From NCBI GenBank assembly GCA_029834535.1, contig JAQMWT010000466.1, forward strand, positions 124,001 to 188,000: 64,000 nucleotides of DNA. Reading direction: 5' to 3'. Below are positions 41,606-49,916 of the stretch, one piece after another. Position numbers and translations under genes: made by a program. Each line of letters opens with the position of its first letter. Position 1 is the stretch's first letter. Source of the DNA: Chrysophaeum taylorii. Its lineage: Eukaryota; Sar; Pelagophyceae; Pelagomonadales; Pelagomonadaceae. The notes beneath the pieces were generated by a model. The model was given only the letters and a program-made list of their open reading frames with translations. It made no database searches and had not been told where the DNA came from.

Positions 41606-43867
41606 ATGGTCACCACCACCACCATTTCCGGTGTCGACCTCGAGCTCCGCAGCGACTGGAGCGTCGGCATCGGGGGGTCGACCTGGACGTGCGGGGAGCG
41701 GCTGTGCGAGTACGTCGCCAGGCACCCCGACGAGTTCCGGTGTCGGAGGATCCTGGAGCTGGGGAGCGGGACCGGACTGGTGGGTCTGTTTATCGCCAAG
41801 GTGGTGCCCGAGGCGAGCGTGATGGTGACCGATCTGCCCGACCACGTCGGTTTGCTCGAGGAGAACGTAAAACGCAACGGGGGTGCGGTCACCGCGCGGG
41901 CGCTGGACTGGGAAAGGGACGACGAGATTCCGGGAGCGTTCGACATCGTTGTCGCGACCGAATGCGCGTACCATCCGCGACTTCACGCGCCGCTCGTCGG
42001 GGCGCTCGCCCGCGCGTGCGGACCGGGCGTGCGATGCTTTGTCGGCATCACCAAAAGCGACACGACGCTGGACTTTTTTGACAGAGTGATTTCTGCGGGG
42101 CTCGAGTATCGTTTGCTCGAGGGGGACTCCTATTTTGGCCTCTTGGAGATTCGGAGACAGGTGGACTTTTACCGCGAACCGCGGACCGAGGTGGTGCGCT
42201 TGTGGACGCAATGCTGGGAAAATCGCGGCGAGGCAGTCGTGTGCACGCAGTGCGGGGAGGACCTCCTTAGGCCCGAGGACTGGGTGGAGGCGGCGGCCGC
42301 GACGATCGAGGCGTCGACGGGCAGCCGAGACGACGTCGTCGCGTGCGCGTGCGGTGCCTTGTTTTGCAGCGAGGCGTGCCGGAAGGGCGCCGACATGCAC
42401 CGGCTCTTGTGCGTTGGGCATCGCGACGCCGACGATCCCTTGGTTCGGTTCAAGACGAGACTGGCGGACGACGACGTCGTCGAAGACGCGGATACTCTGA
42501 TTTTGGCGGCCGCGTGGCTCGCGACGGGCGCCCCCTGGCCTCGCCACCACGAGAACGGTGGTGTTGTTGTTGTTTCGGCGTGGGTGTCCGAGTTGTGGAA
42601 GCTGTTGGGCGAGCTCCCGGGGACCGCACACAGAACGGCGACGGATTTTGGCGAGCTCCTGAGTTTCGTGAGATCGCGGGCGGTTCACCTCGAGAGACCG
42701 CACCCGTTGTGTCGCGTCTGTCGCGACGCGTACCTCCACGGCGAGATTCTGCCGGAATCGCTTCGTGAAGGGCTTGTGCGAAAGTACAAGCCGGACCCCG
42801 ACATGACCGACGACCACGCCTTGAGCTGGATTCTCGCCGCGCCCGACGAATTTTTCGAACCCGTTCGCTTAGTCGCGCTCTGCTTTCTCGACGTCCGACG
42901 CGCGGCCACCCCGACCTGCGCGGTTGCCTGGGCCCCTGCGGAGGGTCGCTTTGTCGTCGCGCGTCTCGACGACCGGTGCGTGGGCGGCGGCGGCGGCGGC
43001 GGCAACGAGACGGTCGGCCGAATAGAGGAGGAGGAGGAGGAGGAGAAAGACGTCGAGTTGTTGCTCGCGCGCGCGCGCCTCGAGGATCGCTGGGACGATA
43101 TCGAGGAGCTCCTCGCTGGCCAGGAGTCTCCGGCGGCTCTCTACGAGCTGTCGCGCGTCGCCGGGTGGCGCGGCGATTGGAATCTCGCGCTCGAGCGACT
43201 GAGAGATGCGGTCGAACGCGCGCCCGAGGACCCGACGATCGCCGCGGCCTGGAAATCCGCGACGAGCTTCTTCCCGTACGTTCTTCGCGAAGACGACGTG
43301 AAGATACCTTTCGTTCCGTCGTTGGAGCGGTACCTTGATGGACGAATCGCCGTGGCGAAGAACGCCCTGGACGCCGAGGCGTGCGGCCGCATGGTCGCCC
43401 TCGTAGAAGCGCGCGCGAGGGCGGTCGGGTGGTCGACGTCGCGTCACTACTCGGTGCCGACGACCGACGTGCCGGTCGGCGACGTCCCCGAGCTCCTCGA
43501 TTGGTTCAACACGCAGCTCGCGACGCGGCTCTTCCCGCTCCTCGAGGCGACCTTTCAGGTCCCGGCGGCGTCGCTCCGCGTCATCGACGCCTTTTTCGTC
43601 AAATACTCCCCCGACGCGCAGCGCGACCTCCCTTTGCACGAGGACCAGGCCCAGTACTCCCTCACGATCGCGATGAACCCTGCTGTCGACTACGAGGGCG
43701 GCGGTACCTACTTTCCCCACCTCGGACGACCCGAGCCCCTCAACGTCGACGTCGGAGGGGTCATCGCCTTCGACGGCGCGCTCCTTCACGGCGGCTACCC
43801 GACGAGAAGAGGAACGCGCTACATCCTGGCAGTGTTTACGCACAGTTGTATAGAAGAAGAGTGTTGA
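41606..43867 (+). CDS. three-part fusion: protein-lysine methyltransferase-like, MYND-like zinc region, 2OG-Fe(II) dioxygenase
   Basis: 753 aa from MVTTTTISGVDLELRSDW. Part 1 (about 1-205) is a METTL21/EEF2KMT-type methyltransferase: WTCGERLCEYV, motif I ILELGSGTGLVGLF, VTDLPDHVGLLEENV and DIVVATECAYHP. Part 2 (about 213-270) has CTQCGEDLL...CACGALFCSEACRKGADMHRLLC, a C2...C2...H-C spacing like a MYND finger. Part 3 (about 580-753) is a prolyl-hydroxylase-type 2OG oxygenase: iron ligands H678-x-D in HEDQAQYSLTIAMN, distal His about 728 in LLHGGYP, and a 2OG-binding Arg in RYILAVFTH. A Glu run links parts 2 and 3. The single open frame argues for a true fusion. Substrates unknown. Confidence 0.8.
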   Translation: MVTTTTISGVDLELRSDWSVGIGGSTWTCGERLCEYVARHPDEFRCRRILELGSGTGLVGLFIAKVVPEASVMVTDLPDHVGLLEENVKRNGGAVTARALDWERDDEIPGAFDIVVATECAYHPRLHAPLVGALARACGPGVRCFVGITKSDTTLDFFDRVISAGLEYRLLEGDSYFGLLEIRRQVDFYREPRTEVVRLWTQCWENRGEAVVCTQCGEDLLRPEDWVEAAAATIEASTGSRDDVVACACGALFCSEACRKGADMHRLLCVGHRDADDPLVRFKTRLADDDVVEDADTLILAAAWLATGAPWPRHHENGGVVVVSAWVSELWKLLGELPGTAHRTATDFGELLSFVRSRAVHLERPHPLCRVCRDAYLHGEILPESLREGLVRKYKPDPDMTDDHALSWILAAPDEFFEPVRLVALCFLDVRRAATPTCAVAWAPAEGRFVVARLDDRCVGGGGGGGNETVGRIEEEEEEEKDVELLLARARLEDRWDDIEELLAGQESPAALYELSRVAGWRGDWNLALERLRDAVERAPEDPTIAAAWKSATSFFPYVLREDDVKIPFVPSLERYLDGRIAVAKNALDAEACGRMVALVEARARAVGWSTSRHYSVPTTDVPVGDVPELLDWFNTQLATRLFPLLEATFQVPAASLRVIDAFFVKYSPDAQRDLPLHEDQAQYSLTIAMNPAVDYEGGGTYFPHLGRPEPLNVDVGGVIAFDGALLHGGYPTRRGTRYILAVFTHSCIEEEC

Positions 43868-43873
43868 TCAGCA

Positions 43874-46800
43874 TCATTTCCAGGTGGTGCACCGTTCGCC
43901 GCAGTATATACAGTGCGTGGCGCTTTGCGGGACCTCGTGGGAGCACTTGGTGCAGACGATGGGTTTTCCGCGCGACGGCCGCGCGGCTAGGTTGGCGATG
44001 AGATCACGCTTGTGCTGTTGGTCGGCGTCGGCCTGGAGCTGGGCTTTGGCGAGGAGGTCGAGGACGCGGTGGAGAAGGGCGCTCGCCTGGACGAGCTCCG
44101 GGGTGTCCTCGAAGGCACCCTTCGTCCAGAGCTCCCTGGCCCTCGAGACGGCCGCGCTCGTGTCGCGAACGGTCCGCTCGGCCGCCGCGACGCGCTTCAG
44201 GAGGGCGCGGCGCTTCGGGCTGACCTCGACCCGCACGACCTTTTTTTTGCCGCTCTCGTCGTCGTCGTCGTCGTCGAGCAGGGAATCCCACTCGAAAAGG
44301 AGCGCCGCAGCGAGGTAGGCGCCGTACCTGATTTGGTCGAGACACGCCGCCTTGGCGGCTTTTTGCTCTGGGGAGTCGTCGTCCGCGCGGAAGCGCGGGT
44401 CCTCGTAGACGCGCTCGCCCGTCTCGCCGTGCTCGAAGCAAAAGTTGCCGCGTTCGTCGCGAGACTCCATCCAAAACGGTGCCGCGTCCTCGTCGACGAC
44501 CTTGACGAGGCCGGTAAGCGAGTTGAACCACCGAGTCTCGTCGACCTTCTCCCAGCGTTTGGACTCGTCCTCGAGCTCCTTGGCTCTGCGCGCGAGGTTC
44601 TTGAGGTCGGCACGTCGGGCGCGGCGGAGTTCGAGCTGCGGGCGGTACGCCTGGTCGAGCATCGCCCACTCTCCGCGCGCGTCGTACAGTTGCACGCGGT
44701 CGGCGTTGGCCTCGAGATCGAGCCACTCGTAGTCTCCCGAGCCGTCGTGGTACTCGACGCGATACCTCTTCCGGCGACGGTGGAACTTGGCGAGCGTCCC
44801 TTCGTACCACTGGTCCATCGACGGCCAGTAGACGCGAACGCTGCAGCCGACGAGCTCCGCGTCGACGGGATCAACCAACGGATTCTCCGAGACCTCTTCG
44901 CCCGTACGCGCGTTGAGCCACGTCGTCGCGCGCGACGCGGGGTCGATTCGCTCGACCCACGCGCTGTCGGGGCTGGCGTCGTCCTCGTCGTCCCCGCTGC
45001 TGCTGCTGCACGAGTCGCGGTCGAGCGCGGCGACGAAATCCTGGTAACGCCGGGTCGCGCTTTCGGCGCTCCGAAGGACTTCGAATCGCTGTCGGTTCAA
45101 GACGCACGCGGCCGTCTCGTTGAGGCGAACGTGCCGCCACGCGAGGATGCGGCTCCCGCGGAACGCGCGCTGGATGTCGACGGCGGCGCGCACGCGGCGG
45201 GCACCCGCGGCGCGACGACGTCGCGCGTCCTGGCGGCCGAACAACCCGCGCGTACAACGTTGAACGACGCGCGCCGCGCCGTCTCGCGCGGCCGCGAGGC
45301 GCTCGGCGGCGCGCCTGAGGCGCGTTGCCTCGTTGCGGCACGCGACGACGCGGAATAATCCGACGATGCGCCGCGCCGCCCACGCCTCGAGCTCGTCGCG
45401 ACGCCGCTTTTCGAGGCGGCGCCTCGTCATTTCGCGGTACGCGAGCCTCTCTCGCACAACGCGCTGCGCGTTGTGCGCGGCGACGTCGGCGTCCTCGAGG
45501 AGCCGCGCCCGGAGCTGCGCGTAGACTTTGGCGTGCCGCCGCGCGAGGACGGCTCGCACGACCGCCGCGAGCCGCGTTGCCGCGGCGATGCTGCGGCGGG
45601 CGCGGCGAACGTCGCGGATCCGTTCGATCGCCGGCGCGGCGACGTCGTCGGCGCGCCGGCACGCGTAGCCGCGAAAAAGCGCCTGGAACAACGCGATCTC
45701 CCGGAGTTTGGAGCTTCGCAGATCGCGCTCGCGCGCGAGGGCGTGCGCGAACCGGCGGCCTTTGACCGCGCGCCAGCTCCGCTGAAGAACCCGGGCGCTC
45801 TCGGCGGCGCGGTCGGCCGCGCGATCGCGATTGGCCCGGGCTCGTCGCGAAAACCTGAGCGCGCACCGCGCGAGCACGAGCGACGCCTTGTCCTGCTTGA
45901 TAAACCACACAATCTCTCGCGCGATGCGGCGCCACCTGTAGAACCGGAAGAGCGTACAGATGAGCCGGGCCGATCGGTGCTCGAGCTCGCGCTGCCGAGC
46001 CTCGAGCGCGCGAGACGCGTGGTCTTCGATTGGCGCGAACCCGAAAAACGTCGTCGCTTCGCGCACGAGCCCGACGCCGGCGATGAGGGAGCGGAGCGAC
46101 CGCACGGTGACTTGTTCGCACCCCGTCACGTTGAGCGTGCGCAACGCGCGGCACCGCGTTGCGAGGGTGCCGAGGGCCCCCTCCGAGACGAGCTCGGCGC
46201 CGGCGATATCGAGCGTCGCGAGCCGCGGGCACCCGGCCGCGAGCGCGGCGAGGCCCGAGTTCCTGATGGGTCCGGCGCGCGGCGCGAGAAGCGCGCGGAG
46301 CTCGCCGCACCATCGCCCGACAGCGCGGACCGACCGGTCCCCAATCCCTCGGCATTCCCCGACGGCGAGGACCTCGAGGCGCCGACAACTCCTCGCGACG
46401 GCGACGACGCCCGCGTCCGAGAGACGCGCGTTTCCGGTGACCGCCAAGAATCGCAGCCGTCGGCACCCTGCCGCGACGGCCCTCAACGCGTCGTCGGTCA
46501 TCTTGGAGCACCGCGAGATGTCGAGGGACTCGAGCCCTCGACACCCGAGCCGCGCGCACCCGAGCGAGCCGGCGACCCAGCCGCACGCCTCGGCCGTTAG
46601 GCGCTCGCACCGAGCCAGGTCCAGCCTCGTCAGGGTGCGGTGACAGCAGGAGACCACGGCCTTAATCCCGAGGTTCGAGATGTTCTCGCACCCGGCGAGC
46701 CGCAGCACCCTGAGCTCGAACGTCCGCGCCGCGAACGCCTCGACGTCCTCGTCGGACGTCGCCGTCTGCGACAGGTCGACCGCCGTCAGCGACTCGCCGA

Positions 46801-47272
46801 GCGCGAGCGACAGCGAGCGCATTTTCTTGAGGAGAGGGCCCACCGTCCACGCCGAGGAGGACGACAGGTTCAACGTCTTGCCGCGCGCGACGGGGAACGA
46901 GGCGTCGTCGTCGTCGTCGCCGCCCGCGAGGAGTCGTTCGCACCACTCGACGACCGTGGTGGTGGTGGTGGTGGTGGTGGTCTTGGTGGCGGTGTGTCGT
47001 CGCTTTTCGTCGTCGTCGGCAAGAGCGCAGGCCCCCTCCCACAGTTGGGCATCGGTCAGCGCGACGCCTCGGAGGTCGAGGTTGCGCACCGAGGGAGGAA
47101 ACTGCGCCAAGAGCTGTCGCGTCGAGACATGCGGAAACGACGCCGCCGCCGCCTTGTTCTGCTGCTGCTTCTTCCCCCTCGCCTCGTCGATCGCCATGCG
47201 TATTCCAATGTTTTTGCCGTGCCAATAGAGCGGCCCCCGACGAAGGTCGAGGTCCGCCCGGGCGAGGTCCAT
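43874..47272 (-). CDS. LRR - IQ - WW-like - Tudor-like - zinc-ribbon protein
   Basis: 1132 aa. Residues about 130-400 are Cys-containing leucine-rich repeats of the AMN1/F-box type (LRVLRLAGCENISNLGIKAV, LDISRCSKMTDDALRAVAAGC and others). Residues about 420-740 are Arg-rich with IQ-like helices (ARVLQRSWRAVKGRRFA, ALFQALFRGYACRR, AAVDIQRAFRGSRIL). A degenerate WW (AWVERIDPASRATTWLN) is followed near 805-860 by a Tudor-like barrel (VGCSVRVYWPSMDQWYEGTL...YRVEYHDGSGDYEWLDL), and a second WW-like part (RWEKVDETRWFNSLTG). The C-terminus is a zinc ribbon, CTKCSHEVPQSATHCIYCGERC. Calmodulin binding and methyl-ligand reading are inferences. It is divergent from the next gene with about 120 bp between starts, and only 6 bp separates its end from the stop of the fusion gene. 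Confidence 0.75.
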   Translation of the reverse strand: MDLARADLDLRRGPLYWHGKNIGIRMAIDEARGKKQQQNKAAAASFPHVSTRQLLAQFPPSVRNLDLRGVALTDAQLWEGACALADDDEKRRHTATKTTTTTTTTTVVEWCERLLAGGDDDDDASFPVARGKTLNLSSSSAWTVGPLLKKMRSLSLALGESLTAVDLSQTATSDEDVEAFAARTFELRVLRLAGCENISNLGIKAVVSCCHRTLTRLDLARCERLTAEACGWVAGSLGCARLGCRGLESLDISRCSKMTDDALRAVAAGCRRLRFLAVTGNARLSDAGVVAVARSCRRLEVLAVGECRGIGDRSVRAVGRWCGELRALLAPRAGPIRNSGLAALAAGCPRLATLDIAGAELVSEGALGTLATRCRALRTLNVTGCEQVTVRSLRSLIAGVGLVREATTFFGFAPIEDHASRALEARQRELEHRSARLICTLFRFYRWRRIAREIVWFIKQDKASLVLARCALRFSRRARANRDRAADRAAESARVLQRSWRAVKGRRFAHALARERDLRSSKLREIALFQALFRGYACRRADDVAAPAIERIRDVRRARRSIAAATRLAAVVRAVLARRHAKVYAQLRARLLEDADVAAHNAQRVVRERLAYREMTRRRLEKRRRDELEAWAARRIVGLFRVVACRNEATRLRRAAERLAAARDGAARVVQRCTRGLFGRQDARRRRAAGARRVRAAVDIQRAFRGSRILAWRHVRLNETAACVLNRQRFEVLRSAESATRRYQDFVAALDRDSCSSSSGDDEDDASPDSAWVERIDPASRATTWLNARTGEEVSENPLVDPVDAELVGCSVRVYWPSMDQWYEGTLAKFHRRRKRYRVEYHDGSGDYEWLDLEANADRVQLYDARGEWAMLDQAYRPQLELRRARRADLKNLARRAKELEDESKRWEKVDETRWFNSLTGLVKVVDEDAAPFWMESRDERGNFCFEHGETGERVYEDPRFRADDDSPEQKAAKAACLDQIRYGAYLAAALLFEWDSLLDDDDDDESGKKKVVRVEVSPKRRALLKRVAAAERTVRDTSAAVSRARELWTKGAFEDTPELVQASALLHRVLDLLAKAQLQADADQQHKRDLIANLAARPSRGKPIVCTKCSHEVPQSATHCIYCGERCTTWK

Positions 47273-47392
47273 AGGATTTCCGAAGGATACGATTTAGTGA
47301 CATCACCTTACGAAAATTACAAAATTTTGCTTCGACGGGTAAGAATTCATACATACCCAAGTTGTGAGGACCAAGGGCAGGTTCGGAAGAGC

Positions 47393-48118
47393 ATGGTGGT
47401 GGGGGTGTCGCGAAGCGTGCTCGACGAGCTGCCCGACGACATGTTGGCGTCGATCGTTCACTGGGCCCTCGACGAAAGGCTGGAATTTTGCCTCGCGTCG
47501 CAACGAATCTACCGGACCGCGCGGACCCTCGACATCGATACCCTCCTCTTCGCGCCGCTCGTCGAGAGGGAGCACCCGGGGCTGCGCGAGGCGCTCAGGA
47601 CGTTCTCGCCAACGCACCGGCACGACCTGTTTGACCTCGCGGCGACCTGGTTCGCGTGTTCTCGGAGCGCGCGGGAGCTCCTCGCGAAATGTCGGAGCGC
47701 GTCGCGTCGATGGGCGACGCTCCAACGACGCGGGCTGCCGCTGTGGGCGCGCGGGATGCCGCACAGCGTCTTGTTGCGCAAGGTAGTCTGGGATATTTTG
47801 GTGTGCGACCGCGACCCGCGGGACGCCTACGGCACTTTTGACGATGCGCTGGATCATTACGCGCGCTTCGTAAAAACCAGCGTGCGCGGCGCCTGGCGGG
47901 CCAACCTCCTCGAGAGTTTGTGTGACACCGCCCACTTCCCCACCAACGAGCGCACGGCCACCTTTCTCCTCGGCGCCGTCAGGCTAGTCGACTCCTTTCC
48001 GGCCTACAAACTCCTCCTCGGGCCTCTCCGCGTCTACCTCATGCCCGACCAAGTCGCCGCCCTCCTCGAAGAGGCCGAAGCGACCTTTGACTACATGCGT
48101 GCGGGGCCCTACCACTAA
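47393..48118 (+). CDS. F-box-like helical protein, unrecognised
   Basis: 241 aa from MVVGVSRSVLDELPDDML, chosen because the LDELPDDMLASIVHWALDERLEFCLASQRIY start resembles an F-box; the frame is open far upstream but only as antisense of the LRR gene. The remainder is helical with no repeats seen (LFDLAATWFACSRSARELLAKC, YKLLLGPLRVYLMPDQVAALLEE). F-box proteins recruit SCF ubiquitin ligase substrates; the match is weak. Confidence 0.6.
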   Translation: MVVGVSRSVLDELPDDMLASIVHWALDERLEFCLASQRIYRTARTLDIDTLLFAPLVEREHPGLREALRTFSPTHRHDLFDLAATWFACSRSARELLAKCRSASRRWATLQRRGLPLWARGMPHSVLLRKVVWDILVCDRDPRDAYGTFDDALDHYARFVKTSVRGAWRANLLESLCDTAHFPTNERTATFLLGAVRLVDSFPAYKLLLGPLRVYLMPDQVAALLEEAEATFDYMRAGPYH

Positions 48119-48583
48119 TCCATTAACAAATCCATCCGTCCACCCCTCCGTCGGTCGGGAGCACCACCTCGAGGTAGGTAGGTAGGTAAGGTAGGTAGGT
48201 AGGTAGGTAGGTAGGTAGGTAGACCCTATGAAGCGCGAGCACCATTCATTCCCGAATCGGACCTGAAGAGCCCGCCCGCGCCGAACCCGGTCCACCGCGA
48301 TCGAAAACACCGCGACAAACCCCACGATCACGCCGTCGAAGTGGGCATCCCAAAAATCTCGCGTCGCGAGGTCCCGCCATCCCAGGAGCGCTTGGCGCCA
48401 AAACGATCTCACGATCGGGAGCGGCAACACGCGACGGCTGGCTGCGCTCTTCTACTACACGGGTATTATTTATCTCTAGGAAGAAGACGTGATTCTCTGA
48501 TAAAGAAGAACAACACGAGCAGGGTAGGGTGTCACAGGAGGGGCGCGCACACACACACCAAAGGTGGTGGTGGCGGCGATGGA
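48119..48583 (-). CDS. possible small membrane protein within an intergenic stretch (doubtful)
   Basis: A minus-strand reading from about 48430, MLPLPIVRSFWRQALLGWRD then FDGVIVGFVAVFSIAVDRV, looks like a one-TM protein of about 70 residues before it runs into a GGTA tetranucleotide repeat (48175-48221) that encodes a TYLP pattern. The reading then continues antisense to the F-box gene, so a splice or a real end in this area is likely. No family recognised. Confidence 0.3.
48175..48221. repeat. GGTA/GTAG tetranucleotide repeat
   Basis: About eleven units of GTAG with one interruption; the same unit recurs at 57104-57121. Confidence 0.9.
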
Positions 48584-48829
48584 TCACTTGGCGGGTTTGG
48601 GTGGCGGCGGTGCGGGAGCCTTTGGTTTGGGCCGTTCAGCCGCGACCGCCTCCTCCCAATCCTCGGGTGGAAGGACCACGCAGCCCGATGCGACGAGGCA
48701 GGCGATGCTCTGAGTGAGCGTCCAGCTCTCGTCGCCGTCACCGTTGCAACTCACGCAAGCCGCGGAACACATGTCGGTGGTGGTCTTGTCCTTGTCGGCG
48801 TAGATCTCCACGGGCTCTTCATCCCCCAT
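48584..48829 (-). CDS. small acidic/Cys-containing protein, unrecognised
   Basis: About 81 aa from MGDEEPVEIYADKDK (a Met four codons upstream is also in frame). Contains DMCSAACVSCNGDGDESWTL and a hydrophobic SIACLVASGCVVL, then a Pro/Lys/Ala-rich tail. It is divergent from the RING gene with about 85 bp between starts. No family assigned. Confidence 0.5.
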   Translation of the reverse strand: MGDEEPVEIYADKDKTTTDMCSAACVSCNGDGDESWTLTQSIACLVASGCVVLPPEDWEEAVAAERPKPKAPAPPPPKPAK

Positions 48830-48914
48830 GCTTATCTGCATGTGGCTGTTGCTGGGGGTCGTTGAAGGGACGTTGAGGGGCTTTCAAGTCGTGCGGAGTC
48901 AGTCACCCTAACCC

Positions 48915-49442
48915 ATGATACGTCTTGTGGTGGTGGTGGCGACGGCGGTCGCGGCGGCGCAGGACTGCTGCGCAGACGACGACGACGACGAAGGAATCCG
49001 GAGGCTCGAGCTGAAGGGGCCCTCCGTGTCGCGCCAAGGTCACGGCACCCGCCGGGACGACGACTGCCCGTGCGCGACCCGGCAACAATCGAAGAAGAAC
49101 GTGAGCCGTACCTTGGTGTACAGCGCCGTCGTGGTTTGCATCGTGGCCATTGCAACGACGGCCGTGGTGCTGGCGCGCGCGACCTTGCAGTACCGGAGAC
49201 GCGGCGATCCCATCAGCGAGAACCCCGACGTCGAGATGGCAAAGGGATCGCTGGTGAGCGAGCGTCCCGACGCCGCGGACGCCGTCTGCGCGATCTGCCT
49301 CGATGTGCTCTCGGGACAAGTCACGCGTCCTCCCAACTGTCGCCACCTCTTCCACGCCAAGTGCATCAAGCGCTGGCTCGAGACGGACGCTACGCGTGCC
49401 TTGACCTGCCCGACCTGCGCCGCGTCGATGCTCCCCGCATGA
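48915..49442 (+). CDS. membrane RING-H2 finger protein (probable E3 ubiquitin ligase)
   Basis: 175 aa. N-terminal signal peptide MIRLVVVVATAVAAAQ, a short acidic/Cys luminal part, one TM segment TLVYSAVVVCIVAIATTAVVL (about 66-86) and a C-terminal RING-H2: CAICLDVL...NCRHLFHAKCIKRWL...CPTC, with all eight zinc ligands in order. This is the plant ATL-like layout (TM then RING-H2). It would ubiquitinate membrane or nearby cytosolic targets; targets unknown. Confidence 0.85.
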   Translation: MIRLVVVVATAVAAAQDCCADDDDDEGIRRLELKGPSVSRQGHGTRRDDDCPCATRQQSKKNVSRTLVYSAVVVCIVAIATTAVVLARATLQYRRRGDPISENPDVEMAKGSLVSERPDAADAVCAICLDVLSGQVTRPPNCRHLFHAKCIKRWLETDATRALTCPTCAASMLPA

Positions 49443-49916
49443 CTCGCCCGCGGCACGCATCTTGAGGGAATACGCAGAGTCCCACCGCTCTCATTTTTTC
49501 TTCATGTTTCGTGCGCTTCCGGGTGTTGTGTTCTGTCGTGGGTCTTGTTTATATATCATCATCATCATCATCATCATCTCGAGCTCGGCGTTTTATGTTT
49601 ATTGTGCATCATCTGTATCATCATCATCATCATCATCATCATCCCGAGCCCGACGTAGCGCGAAAAAGGTAGTCACAGATCGTCGTCGTCGTCGTCGTCG
49701 TCGTTAAGACGACCGACCCAGCCTCTCGCGCGAGACGGAAGGTGTAGCGATGCAGGCGGCAGACACGAGTGCCAACACCGTGGTGGCGGCGTCGCTGCTG
49801 CCAAAAAAAAAGCACAAATTATCTGAACAACAGGGGATGACGACTAATAACGCGCAGCGCCACCCCACCATTATTATTGTTTCCGTAGTAGTTTTTTGAC
49901 GCCACGCGATAACATC
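49443..49916. other. intergenic region with ATC/CATC repeats
   Basis: Two ATC runs (about 49556-49577 and 49616-49642) and a GTC run (49680-49704). No gene. Confidence 0.6.

Noticed and set aside
48170-48225. possible CRISPR array from regular short repeats
   Set aside because: Units are 4 bp without spacers; a eukaryotic microsatellite.
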